From: Cylicocyclus nassatus
Lineage: Eukaryota; Nematoda; Chromadorea; Rhabditida; Strongylidae
Direction: 5' to 3'
DNA length: 64,000 nt
NCBI GenBank assembly: GCA_958299035.1
Contig: CATQJL010000305.1
Coordinates: 34,423,733-34,487,732, forward strand
Each line of letters starts with the position of its first letter. The stretch's first letter is position 1. Below are positions 44,101-55,625 of the stretch, one piece after another. Below the pieces are notes generated by a model. That model was not told the origin of the DNA, ran no database searches, and worked only from the letters and a program-made list of their open reading frames with translations. Position numbers and translations under genes: made by a program.

Positions 44101-47100
44101 GCTGGTAGGGCAGTCGCACGCCGCTGGTACGCTGTGGAACTCCGCTGGCAGGAGAATGGTACGCCGCTGGTACGCCAAGAGGGTACGCCTTCGGACGCAA
44201 GTTCACCCGATTTTTGGTTACTGTACTAATTGCAGCATTAGCTGGTTTGAAAATTGCTAAATCGACAAATTTTATAAGGCCGAAATTAGCGCAAAAAATG
44301 CTACCTTTTCGATCGATGGACTTCATTGAATCGAAATCAGAAGATTGTGGGCCACCCCTGCAACACCCAGCTGAGGTGTTATCAGGTCACTCAATAAGAA
44401 CAACAACTCAATCTTATTCCTTTGTCAAGTGCCGAGAAGTGTAAGCTAACTACTAAAATGCTGAGGCGGCTCAACCACTGCGTCGTATCCCATACGGGTA
44501 CGGCTTAAGCTTACAGCTTGGAGTAATGTGATGGGACGCCGCTCGCTTCCTTGGGTTGATGGAACGCCGCTCGCCAAAGACGGTACGCCGCTGGTAGGGC
44601 GCATTAAGGAACGCCATTGGTACGTTAAGCGCACTCCGCTGGGGGGAACGTCCGGAAGGCGACAAATGACCTAGAACAGGCGCAGCTAGTGGCCACGCCC
44701 TGTCCGAGTTTCCCGTTGTTAGGATGCTCTGCATATTTGGATTGGGGCGCCTTTATACACATCGCGCATGGCTTTCTCTATCTCTGGCTTCGTCGTTTTT
44801 TCTCACGTGGTTTTTTAGCATGTTTTTGTTTCGTGTGTAGGTACATATATTATTCCCACTGTGATAATGTGATGATTTGCTTTCTTTTGTATTTGCCTAT
44901 CTGTAAGCATATGCTCTTCAAAACTTCTTTTGTAAGAAATTTTGTTTCAGGCTGCAGCAATATGTATAGTACAATAAAAAATCATCCTAGTAAGAGGTTA
45001 GTAGATATCTACGTTCTTTACTGATGTGATACTTTTGTGTTTTCTCATTAGGTATTTAGGTGACTATACCATATTTTTATATGACAATAGTTTTTGTGCA
45101 GACCTCGTCCAAGTTGCTGATATCGAACGGATAGAATGTAAGATACTCAACAACGGTACTGTAAGCCATTTGCATCAGGTAAAGGTGAGCTATTATTCTT
45201 TTGCATCTTCTTTACAATACGACTTTTTTTCAGGCTGAACATAGAAGAAAATTCGGAGCACTTTGAGCAAGGACGCATTCTACGGTGGGATCTCGATTTT
45301 GAGATTATTCGAGCAGTTCAATTTTTTCTATTTAAGCTGTCGCTTGCAACAACTGTAATGTGTTAATGATAATAACCATTCTTTTGTTTCTTATTGTTAG
45401 CATCGCTGTTTTTTTTTCATTGAGAATAAAAATTACCGTTCAAACTGTAGGACAGAACAGCGCAGAAAAGCACGAGAAAGGTCATAGAATTGCTACATGG
45501 ACAGAATGCGAGTTTGTTAAGCGGGTTGAGTAATTAGACAATTTTGGTTTGGCAAAAAGATCTGTATTTTTTCCACCGAAAGGGAGTTTGCAACATATGA
45601 TCGTTTTGATTTATCTTGTCTGTTTGAACAGTACCACACTCTGCCTTTATTATGTCCTGATTACCGTTCCTGACATGCTCAGTCGTTGCGATGCATGATT
45701 TATGAATCTGAATGTGACAAATCGACTTCCGTAATTCAAAAGAATGAAGGGCGCGGAAGAACTGCACTCCTAGATCAAAAGAACGCATTTTCGAAGAAAT
45801 TGATCTGCTTATAACCCGTCTTTTTGAGAGTCAAATACGATTATGTTCATTCATTGTTCCAAAGCTATAATAGCATGTTTCGTGGGTCTACATATAATGC
45901 TTGATCTTTTTAATCTTGAACTGAGAGGACCGAAAGTTGCACTACCAAACTTATGGAAAAGTATCAACAAGGAGATAAACAGGTTGCAAGTGACACATCT
46001 ACTCCTAATCTGCTTAGCCCAGATTTTTAACTCTAGGCAACAAGGAATCTATAGGAACTCCGAAAAATGCTGCTACCATTAGTGCGCCAGTGCATGTGCA
46101 GAAAGAGCGTCAGTCTCTGGCCTGGTTGACCTCGCGCTCGGTGTCACAGGCGCTCATGAGGGGCGTGGCCTCCATGCGCTCGCTCCAACTGGGTTTTGTC
46201 GCTTTCCGGCCTACACCCCTCCGCTGGTACGCAAAGCCATTTAGGTACGCCGCTGGTACGCAACCGAAAGTCTGAGTTTCTGCCACCGACGGTAAGGTAT
46301 CAAAGCGTCCTGTACCGGGAACCGGTGAGAAACGAAGAATGTTCTTTTTATGTCAAAAGCGACTTAACTTAGAAGGGTATTTCAAAACTATTGATAAGGC
46401 GATGAACTCAATATCCTTCAATAGCGCAACTTGAATCACAAGGTAACCTCACTCTTTGCGACCAAGCTAAGTCACGCGCAAGTTTCTGGAGCATTTCGAG
46501 ATAGAAAAGTTGCAGTCACAAAAATAGAGAGATAAAAACTGCCAAGAATGCTAATCGGTGATGATTAGTAAGATAGAGGAAAAGTTTAAAAATGTCTGCT
46601 TAGATATACAGAAGTATATATAAGCAAGGTTAAACAAAGCAGCAACATAGCAAAAGTGATCAATTCGCAGCAGTCATACAAAGACGTTATAATCATGTTT
46701 TTAGTCATTGTAAATGAACAGCAGAACTCACCCACTGAGGAAGATAACATTTTCCCTCGGGAGCAGAAAACTCCAACACTCCGCAGTTTGTGGCCCGAGG
46801 ATTTTCACCAATAGATGCTACCTAAAAAGGAAGCACATACGCAACATTCCTGCAAAGCTGAGCATTTACCTTGAAAAGCATGGGATACGGCACATTATAA
46901 CGGATGAGGTAATCTAATGTGGAATTTGGCAGCAATATCTGAAAACAACCTTAAAGGTTTCGACTATCTAAATACTATAAAACTACCTTTCCACCATGGT
47001 TGAGTTCATTAACCTTGGCTGCATCTGCGTCAAAAAATACAGCTGAATACGCTCGCATTGTGCAACTATAATGGCCACCAAGACCGCCTCCCATTCCCAT

Positions 47101-47124
47101 CATTCCACTTAGGATATTCATCAT
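41115..47124 (-). CDS. ufd-1: Ubiquitin fusion degradation protein 1 (UFD1)
   Basis: Eight exons: 47124-46987, 46938-46870, 46821-46732, 43812-43688, 43638-43572, 41715-41566, 41500-41308 and 41251-41115. All have GT-AG borders and matching phases; the total is 969 nt, or 322 aa, close to the family's 305-340. Family blocks appear in order: GGKILLPNSTLDYLIRYN, YPMLFK, CGVLEFSAPEGKCYLPQW, SATYAKLKPQSLEFLNISNP, ELRKFACLTKNDMIAV, then CIIECDLNLDFDAPEGY, and a charged tail ending KRRY. UFD1 with NPL4 is the ubiquitin-binding adaptor of the CDC48/p97 ATPase, which extracts proteins for the proteasome. A TTTCAG acceptor 19 nt before the ATG suggests spliced-leader addition. Introns 3 and 5 are 2.9 and 1.9 kb and carry repeats. 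Intron 3 also holds a gene on the other strand. Confidence 0.95.
44060..46270. repeat. Dispersed GGTACGCCGCTGG-type motif clusters in UFD1 intron 3
   Basis: Short GC-rich units of the form (G)TACGCCGCTGGTACG recur at about 44060-44190, 44530-44650 and 46210-46265, with variants GTTCGACTG, GGAACGCC and CTCCGCTGG. They flank the small plus-strand gene on both sides. Spacing is irregular, so this is not a simple satellite. I do not know the family. Confidence 0.6.
44962..45266 (+). CDS. Small unknown protein (64 aa) nested in UFD1 intron 3
   Basis: Exons 44962-44996, 45052-45178 and 45234-45266 have GT-AG borders and consistent phase (195 nt, 64 aa). A canonical TTTGTTTCAG acceptor lies 11 nt before the ATG, as expected for a trans-spliced nematode mRNA, and AATAAA follows near 45425. 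The middle exon encodes YLGDYTIFLYDNSFCADLVQ and then an acidic stretch ERIECKILNNGT. The C-terminus is AEHRRKFGAL. There is no signal peptide or membrane segment, so it is probably a soluble intracellular protein. I do not recognise the family. Three small exons that join cleanly make chance unlikely. The start could lie further upstream if the acceptor is an ordinary cis site. Confidence 0.6.
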
Positions 47125-48073
47125 GGTACTAGTATTATATCTGAAAGACTGTCAGCGAGTTCGACGTTTGGGAAAAAGGTTACAGCGTAAAAACAAATTC
47201 ACATACTCATCGAAGTGCAAAGTCTACTACATCAAAATTTCCCATGAGCAATGCCGACTAAACAATGTCGAAACAGCATTGCCAGAAACTCCAAGAGAGC
47301 TTAAGAACGAAAACGGAAAATATCATACGTCACTACATCCATAGTGCATATCAAAAGAGAACTATTCAAGCACAAATTTTCAAACACGCGCTTTTTTTTC
47401 ACAGCACTACAAACATGAAATAGGGTCAACTCCGTGGTAAGTTAATAAACTTTTCCACAGAGCGATATGCTTGATTCCGACCGCTTTCTTTACACGCTGA
47501 ATGAATGTACAAAGATTTTGACAGCTCGATGCTAGATATGCAAACAGTGCTCGATTATTCAAAAAATCAACTGAGGATCCAAGTGCTTGAATATACCATG
47601 GATATACAAAAATAGGTTCTGTGGTAGTAACCAATGAGGAAAACATTGCGATCGTCAAATAATTTATCATTCTTCCGAAATAGATAACAGCAAAGATGTC
47701 ATGCAAAACGGTGATGATGCAACAACGTGAAAATTGCGAAGATGCAAAAGCGAAAGCGAAACTGTCATGGAAATGCACTCATGTCATGTAAATGTATTTA
47801 GTGAATACTGAATGACCGAAGAAAGTACCCATGCGAAAAACAGGAGATTTCTGACAAGGAACAGAAAATCAACAATGTGACTGTTAGATAGAAGTGACCG
47901 TAGAAATTTACCGATACCAAACAGTGCAAAAATGAAAAGCGGAAAACATAATTTGGAAAAATAGCAACTAGTGAACTAATAAAATCTTGGAAAAGAATGA
48001 AGCAAAAACCCATAGAAAGTAGAAAGAAAACTATCTAGGAAAAAGAAACAACCGACGTTCAAGTAATCGACAG

Positions 48074-51000
48074 TCAGAACGGCTCCTCCCCCTCAGGATC
48101 GCTCACGTAGGTTCCATAGTAACGATCGCCAAAATTACCCATTCCCGGAAGAACGTAAAAGTTGTCCGAAAGTTGGTGATCAACAGCAGTTGTAATGAGG
48201 CGGACCTAAACTCCGAAGTCAACTGTGTGCGAAACGGCTACCAATTAGTCGAATGGATGCCTGAATCACCACTAACTTTTGGGAAGGCATAAGCGAGAGC
48301 ATGAACCCCTGGCTCAGACATCAGTAAAGAAAGCACATAAATATTTTCCTCTGGAACGTCATGATCCAGAAGAATGCGAATGGCCATCATGGCCGCAGCT
48401 CCTAAAAAAATCGCTTCTATACAAGCATTTGCTAAATAAACCAAAAATCGAGCTGTAAAATACAAACCTGTTGCGACAGTAGCATCCATTAGCATGACCT
48501 TGTACTTATCAATGTCTTTTGGAAGTCGAAGGTAATACAGCTCCGGTTCCATTGTTTGATCATTCGTTTGTATCAAGATTTTGCCCATCTAAATTATATA
48601 CTGGTATTATTACAAGATCTGACATTTCTATTTTCAGCTGGAAAGATAAGCAGATGAGAGAGGTAATACAAGGATTAGTTAGACAGCCACTGAATAAAAT
48701 GTATTTGCGAAGGTCAAATAGGCGTGAAATTACATACCTTACAGTCCTTCACTACAGCACGAAGTGAATTCTCCATCGTTTCACCTGCTCTCATTATAGC
48801 AATTCCACAAATTTTAGCTGACTGCCGCCGTCCCATAAATCTAAAAACAAACGCAGATTATTGCACTGAGACTAAAAAAAGTACTCACTTTTGGCCGTTG
48901 CTTAGCTCCACTTCTACATCCTTATAAGGCATGAAGTTCATCGCCTCTTCAACAAGAATTCTCGTAAGACGTTCCGAGTAGAAGATGAGTTCGTCACTAA
49001 AACAAAGATGTGTATTTCCTCTATACTAAGGAAGATAATCACAAAATCGTTCAGCGCGTCCAGCGTCGACACGAGCAGAAGAAAGCTTCTAACAGTTGCG
49101 CTTGACATGATAAAGTGTCATCATATATCCGAAACACACAAAAATTCCCTATCTCACTTACTATCACCTTATGAGGAAGTTACTTAAACGTCCAGCAAAA
49201 AAGATGGTGCGCAAGAAACGCGAAATGATGAAACTCGTAAAGTTGCTTGATTGCATTACTTTCTATCGCAAGCTACTACACCTATGTGTTACAGTTGTCC
49301 TAAAAATACTAAGTTCCAGAAGAAGAATTCATGATTACCGTTTAGTATTCTTGTTTCGAATGAATGTGTGCAGACCGCGCACTTGGGGAGTCTCTCGAAT
49401 AATGGTTAGACTTTCCGGTAGCTCGTCTGGTAGTTGGTCCATGTTGACTAATTCTTGGCGACACTGCGAAGCAGCTGTTTGGTCGTAGCCTGAAAATCAG
49501 CAGCAAATCGTGCCAAGGACAATCTAGCCGACACCTACCCCGTTTGATGAGCTGAGTCTTCACTTGCTTTGCGATCAGATTTATCGCCACGTCATTGTCG
49601 CCTCCCCTTGGGACGATGATATCGGCAACTTTCATCCCTGGTGCTATGTAGGCTTCAAAAGCCGGCTGGAAAAGAACTAGTTCTTCGACTATACTGCTGT
49701 CACATGACGAGCTTATTTTCCTCAAACTGCAACAATTAGTTTGCTTGAGAGAATAATAAACATCACTCTTGCGAACTGTTGCGTGAGTAGTACGAATTGC
49801 CCTGCTCAATATTGTTTCAAATCAAAATCGATAACTCATGGCAGCTGCCGCTCGATGTACAAAGCTGCTTTTTTGCAGTATGGAAACAAATTTTAATAAA
49901 AAGGGTGCATTTAGTTTAGTGATATACCTTGACAAATCGAAAATATTGGTCCAGTACTCCTATCGTATCACGACCTCGCTCGTTTATGTCACGATTCAAA
50001 CGACGAGCCAAACGCTCATCCCCATCTGTGTCCACAAACACCTTGATAAATCAACTATTGTAGGAAAAAGTATAACCGAGGAACTCCTATAAAACGATCA
50101 AGAATTGATCTTACTTTCATGTCCATCATAGCAGTGATTTCGGGGCGGTGAAATGCAAGAATTCCTTCAAAAATTAGTACATCCGCGCCGTACATCATCT
50201 GTAAGAGGACGTCGGCATCCGGAAGATGGAAACAATATCGCATCGACCTCATATAATGACTACACAACGGAACCTATCGTTTTCTCCTCTATGTCTAGAG
50301 CCGATAAAATATTTACTTCACTGCGCCACTGATCTCTGAGATCTTCCATCTCGGAAATTCCCAGAGACAAGAAAAATTGATTTGACCTTCGGATTATTGT
50401 CCCTAGAATGAGTGGTAAAGTCGTACACGGGGACTTCACAGTTCTTCCCTTCACGAAGTCTCGTCAAAACCTGCAATAGGCATATTATGACGATCGCTAC
50501 AATTTGAGTTCGTTACCTCGAACAGAAGATCAAAGTCGAAAGCATTCGGATGATCAAAATTGTAATTCGATTGCTCAGCAAGCTTGTGCTCCTCCTCACT
50601 CAAGACCTAAGTTGGAGAATGTGGTAGCCAAAATGCTGAGTAAAATTAAAATACAACCTTGTAAAAACTATCCATGCTTAGAATGGTAACCCAAGGAATC
50701 TCGAGTTTTTCGATGATTTTCTCTGCGACAGTCGTTTTACCGCTAGCAGAACTAAAGCAGATTCGGATGACCTTAGAATAAACTCAAATTTCGCGCAGAA
50801 CTCACCCGCCGCATATCCCTATCAAGTAAGGCTGTTTCAGTGTGTTACCGAATTTGTCATACCAAGGCGGCCGTCCCTTCGTGTAGATCTTCTGGAAGTA
50901 GTACAATTTATTCGACTCTACGTTAAGAAAGATATGATGATAAAAACATATGTAATTAATCATCAAGTGAAAACAGAGTATGGAAGGAGATAGTAGGAAA

Positions 51001-52283
51001 CATAACGAGTAAGCTGGTTGTTTTGCAGACGTCAGAAAGTTAAACATGCATTAATTTACGAGGAAACTGCACTTTTCTTGTGATAGTTCGCTGTGAGCTC
51101 TAGGACTGCCGCTGTAAAACATGCACTAGATGCATCAAAAGTTTTGAGATCTACAGGACACACTTTTCGATAAGAAATGGGACGTTAGTACTCATTTGCA
51201 AGAAGGTAAACACACCTTGCAGCTGACCGCATGCACTTCATTCCGCCTGTTAGCAACAAATCCTGTCCAAAACAGAAAAGATTAGATTAGACAAAGAGCA
51301 TTCGCAGCTACTGTAAATTAGATTTCTAATAAAAGAGATTGTGAGTATATCATTCCACCAGGTGCAATAGGGTGCGCACAGAAGCGATGAACTATCTTAG
51401 CTGCCACATCTTACCGAGTTATGGTTTGAAAAGTGGTGCTTCTGAGCATTACCTGGTAAATCTGGGAGAGCATTACCTGGTGAACCTGACTTATCGCACG
51501 ATGGAGCTTTTTTTCGCTTTTGAAGTCTTAAACAGCCATGAATACTATGGAACCGGGTACGTTTCTATTAAGCAAAGAAGCACTCAACTTGACCGATGTT
51601 ATAATCGATGTAATCAAGGCTCGTGGCAGTGAATGTGATGAGCGAAGTCCCTACTAATCTAACTCCTATTCACTATCAGTCTGGATAGCTAGGGAAGTGT
51701 TCAAGTTTTCCGTAATCCGGATCGGTTTCTGATTAGGAAAGAGTGCGCAAAGTTTTGGCGCTCGCCGCCACCGTGAACACGATAGCGGTCGCAAGAATAG
51801 ATGACGTGATATTCAACCACACTTCGATCCGGATTAGTTCCGAATCATAGGCAACTAGGTCCGCATCCTCAACCAAAATGGCGCATTATCAAACGTCGGA
51901 AGAAATCGAAAAAGCATACCCAAACCTTTTGATACGCAAGATTTCTTGTGCTAAACATCACACATAAATTACAAGGCTCCATAATGCGACAACCTAGTGA
52001 ATCGGTGCAAAAAATAGATGAAGACTTACTTAGGGAAAAAAGTCTTTTGTAAGCGCTACTCTTTCAAATCGAATAAAGTGGCAGTGATGATGTAGTGCAT
52101 GCTGTGCAGCAGCGTGCAGAGGAAAAAACGAATTACCCTGCCCGATCTCGTCGTAAGGAGATGATGTTCAGATCTTGATCCACTCATGGTGCGTAACCGC
52201 CTGCGAGCTGCCGGAGGGGATGGCGATGCATGTGAACAGGTGCCATTGACTAGTTCATTCACAGAGGAACCTAGAAGTGACAT
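48074..52283 (-). CDS. Uridine-cytidine kinase / uracil phosphoribosyltransferase-like protein (UCKL1 type)
   Basis: Fourteen exons: 52283-52137, 50891-50806, 50751-50658, 50606-50517, 50470-50387, 50198-50115, 50041-49928, 49665-49539, 49489-49339, 48996-48889, 48840-48738, 48588-48468, 48401-48277 and 48205-48074. They give 1,566 nt, or 521 aa (family about 550). The N-terminal half is a uridine kinase: P-loop [64 protein letters not shown] and [14 protein letters not shown]. The C-terminal half is UPRT-like: [38 protein letters not shown] (PRPP loop), [17 protein letters not shown] and [13 protein letters not shown]. The protein phosphorylates uridine and cytidine in pyrimidine salvage. 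Whether the UPRT half is catalytic in animals is doubtful. It lies upstream of ufd-1 on the same strand, 950 bp apart. Confidence 0.95.
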
Positions 52284-52546
52284 AGCTTATGCGTGTGAAT
52301 ACAGAAATTGAAATTATAAACAAGACTATCACTTAGACGCACAAAAGCAGGACGAAAACATTTACTACAACGTGCTTACCGCTCCGCTTCATAAAGTTTA
52401 TCTTCATTCAACCAGAACTGAAGTCTCAAGTGTGTTAAAAAAGACATTCAACATACTCAAAACCCTTTCCAATATGCAACAGGAGGATCGCATGAAAATT
52501 ACTTATCACAAAAGATTAATAGATTTATGCGTCTGTACATCTCTCA
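52284..52546. other. Probable 5' flank of the UCKL1-type gene
   Basis: No distinct promoter element could be picked out in these roughly 260 bases upstream of the start codon at 52283. Confidence 0.35.
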
Positions 52547-52837
52547 GGGAACGGCCATAGGATGTCGGTGTTGTCGATGTTGTCGGTGTTGTCGGGGGTC
52601 AGAGACAGTTTAGGCCCTGGCCACACTTCGCTCAAAAGCCCCAAATTTCTCATGTCTCTTCATTCTCGTGTGAGGAGAGATGAGAGAGAGTGTGGAGAGG
52701 TCAGAGAAGTTTGGGCGCTTTTGAGCGAAGTGTGGCCAGAGCCTTAGAGAGCGCGCGAAACGTGGAAGCTATCATGAGGTCCTACAACGACCGGCAATCG
52801 GCAACCCCGACAACATCGACAACCTTTGGCCGTCCGT
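52547..52837. mobile_element. Palindromic MITE, family D, copy 1
   Basis: The ends are GGGAACGGCCATAGGATG and, inverted, CAACCTTTGGCCGTCC. Inner arms pair through TCTGGCCACACTTCGCTCAAAA and its complement, with a GTTGTCGGTGTTGTCG-type subterminal tract at one end. It is related to 53381-53846 and non-coding. Confidence 0.7.
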
Positions 52838-52959
52838 CTCCTCAGACTTACGACGCGTCTACGCTCACCGTGCAAACCGCTGACTGCAATGATCAGGCTC
52901 AACAAACTGCAGGCAAGGACACTGAATGATTACAAAATGCGGATGAATGTTAAACATTG

Positions 52960-53372
52960 AATGTCCAAGCACGTGCCATAGTTGATCCACTTGATCCGCC
53001 TGATCCACTTCACTACAAGTTAAATCAGTGAACTGACCGATAGCGAAGTGGATGAAGCGGACCAAGCTGATTTAACGAATAGTGAAGTGATTCATGTTGA
53101 TCCACTTGATCCGCCTGATCCACTCCACTACTGGTTAGATCAGTGAACTGACGGGTGGGGGAACGAAAGCCGCCAGGTCCAGCCGCCTCCGCGGACTGCT
53201 GGTCCTGGAACGACATGCAACAACGCTGCGAAAGGACCAGCTGGCCGCGAAAGGCGGCTGGACCTGGCGGCTTTCGTTCCCCCACCCTGAACTGACCGAT
53301 AGCGAGATGGATGAAGTGGATCAAGCTGGTCTAACCAATAGTGAAGCGATTCAAGTGGATCAACTAGGGCGC
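52960..53372. repeat. GATCCACTTGATCCGCC repeats around a perfect 35-bp-arm palindrome
   Basis: Units of the type AAATCAGTGAACTGACCGAT ... GCGAAGTGGATGAAG occur in both orientations. In the middle, 53154-53188 and 53252-53286 are perfect inverted copies (starting GGTGGGGGAACGAAAGCC), separated by a 63-bp loop. This is likely a small fold-back element inside an older one. A related unit lies at 55445-55625. Confidence 0.75.
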
Positions 53373-53380
53373 GTGCCTTA

Positions 53381-53846
53381 GGGTACGGCCATAGGTGCCG
53401 AGTTCGTCGGGGTTGCCGGGGTCAAAGACAGCTTAGGAACCCGCCATACTTCGCTGAAAAAAGCCCAAAATGTCCAAACAGCAAAAAAAAAACTCAATAG
53501 CGCCAGAAAGAGCCGGAACGCCCCCTTGCAATTTTTGAGGTACAAGAAGAGAAAGACTACAACAAGAAGAATAATCAAGTGAAAGGACCGGCTTGCGAAC
53601 ACAACGCACATACCCTAACGCCAAAACTTGCGAGGAAGCGTTCCGACTCTCTCGGCTCTCTCTGGGCTTTTGGGCTTTTTCGACTTTTTTGGACTTTTTC
53701 GGGCTTTATTGGTCTTTTTGAGTCTTTTTCGGCGAAGTATGACGGGTCCCTTAGGGAGCGCGCGAAAAGTGGAGACTATCATGAGTACAACGACCGGCAA
53801 CGCCGGCAATCTCGACAACCGTTGCCGGCAACCTATGGCCGTTCCC
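53381..53846. mobile_element. Palindromic MITE, family D, copy 2, with TTA target duplication
   Basis: The ends are GGGTACGGCCATAGGTGCC and, inverted, GCAACCTATGGCCGTTCCC. TTA directly flanks both (53378-53380 and 53847-53849). A 3-bp TTA duplication is the hallmark of PIF/Harbinger-type elements. Arms continue with GTTGCCGG tracts and TACTTCGC(T/C)GAAAAA. The interior is non-coding. Confidence 0.75.
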
Positions 53847-53849
53847 TTA

Positions 53850-55440
53850 GACGTACAGTCGAGTAGGTTGCTAATGTATGCAACTGCACATTTATCAAGA
53901 TGCTGACCGCAGATCTCCGACTGAACGATGTATGATGAGCAATTACTCAAACTTTGGACATACTGCCTAAATTAACAAATCCCAAAGCAAGAGAAAAATT
54001 TCTGGACCCACCGCATTCCGGAAAATGTGCAATCCCACACATTAGCCTATTCGAGTTTATCACGTAACGCTGAGCTCTTTACTCAACTTTTGTAAATGAT
54101 TGATTCCCGTGCTGGCATATTGGCGAGTCGGGCTCCGAAGACATTGTGGATCCAAAACTATTTACAGGATGAGCGTAGCTGCACCCATATGTTATTATCA
54201 AGACGAAATCAAACAAGTTAAACGACGAAATGACACCGTGTATTCCTTATAATGACATGATCCGCGTAATTTCTCCCACTCGTTATAAAACTAAGTACGT
54301 AGCATGGTGACAATTCAGTGAAACAGTTCGCAGTCATTGTGAGCACAATAAGATCGTGTATCAGAACCTAATACTGTCAAGTGCATCATGAAAGCACACT
54401 TTCTGTGTCGAATTCAACTGGTACACTACAATTCAAAAATGCATGTTGTTATCAAATGCACTTTGAAGTGAGAAGTGCTGACCTGAAGAATTGCAATAAT
54501 CTGGCACGTCACCAATTTGAACCGACTTCACAACGGAATCGTTATCGACCTTCCCGTTCGTGGCCTTATCGGCCATAGCCTAAACACCTCAAGTACTATA
54601 AAAATGCTAAAGGGCAACCAGATGGAAGCAAGAAAATAGCAGAGTAGAGAGTTATTCGAAACACCTAGCGATGGGAACGGAGATAGCGGAATAAAGAAAG
54701 AAATGCAAAGCAATGGAATCCAAAGCTTTTTTGCTTAGATGTGAAGCTCACGAACAAAGGGGAAAATATGATCATCGACTGACACAGCGTGGAAAGCACG
54801 TTGCATACACTACGGTATACGAAAGGGACGTCAAAATCGAATTGCTGACAGTCGATCTTATTGGAAGCAGGAAATTACCAACTCCTATCCAGATTTATCT
54901 CAGGAAAGCAGTGAAGAAAGCTACTGAAATCCATTTGTAAGCCATTTTCGCAAGTCATCACAGCCACTTCACACACATTCTGCAAAAAATTCCCGACAGC
55001 GCGTAAACTGACTCTAGGGCGCGCCTGCTAACAATTAGCAACCCAATTCAAGTTTTCACACACACAAGCATATCTGTCTGGTTTTTTGCCCTCTGTCAAA
55101 TTTCTCCTTATATCTTTTCTAGTTTTATCAAAAGTTTTCTTTGCATGTCTCTTAAAGAGCGCCCTACACTTCGAACCGTTTCCTTTGCTTCATCATTTAC
55201 GCACTTGGTGCATAGATCCATTCTTCCAAGAGCATGTTCTACTTTCTTTCTCTTTGTCCCTGATGATCATATCCAAAAACTGATTTTTCTAGCGTTTTGT
55301 GCTATGTGACATGCGCCCAACCAATATCAATCCTGCATTTTGTGGTACTAACCGGCTATATAATCAAGATTTCCATTAGATAAGATTTTTGCAGAATAGT
55401 GAATATTCGTAGGTAACCGTTAGTTCAATCTATAAGGCAC
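53850..55440. other. Intergenic; one unrecognised short frame
   Basis: A 75-codon plus frame at 54713-54940 (start MESKAFLLRCEAHE, end KKATEIHL) is charged and uninterrupted, but it has no family, splice or poly(A) evidence. TTATAAAACT near 54283 could be a TATA box for something in this interval. Nothing else could be supported. Confidence 0.3.
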
Positions 55441-55444
55441 ACGC

Positions 55445-55625
55445 CATACTCTATCCACTTGATCCGAATGCACTCTGTTCGCTTCGCTATTGGTCAAATC
55501 ATTGAACTGACCAATAGCGAGGTGGATGAAGTGGATCAAGTGGACATCTGCCCCTAAGCCGGTTGATTGATTTACCAATATCGAAGTGGATTTAGTGGAT
55601 CAAGTATGGGACGGCCTAGTGGAGC
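55445..55625. repeat. Copy of the GTGGATCAAGTGGAT repeat family
   Basis: ATTGAACTGACCAATAGCGA and GTGGATGAAGTGGATCAAGT match the units at 52960-53372, again partly as an inverted pair. Confidence 0.65.

Noticed and set aside
44446..45788. Minus-strand frames in UFD1 intron 3 as extra UFD1 exons
   Set aside because: UFD1 exons 3 and 4 join exactly at the conserved W-MM junction, leaving no missing domain, and the frames match no UFD1 block.
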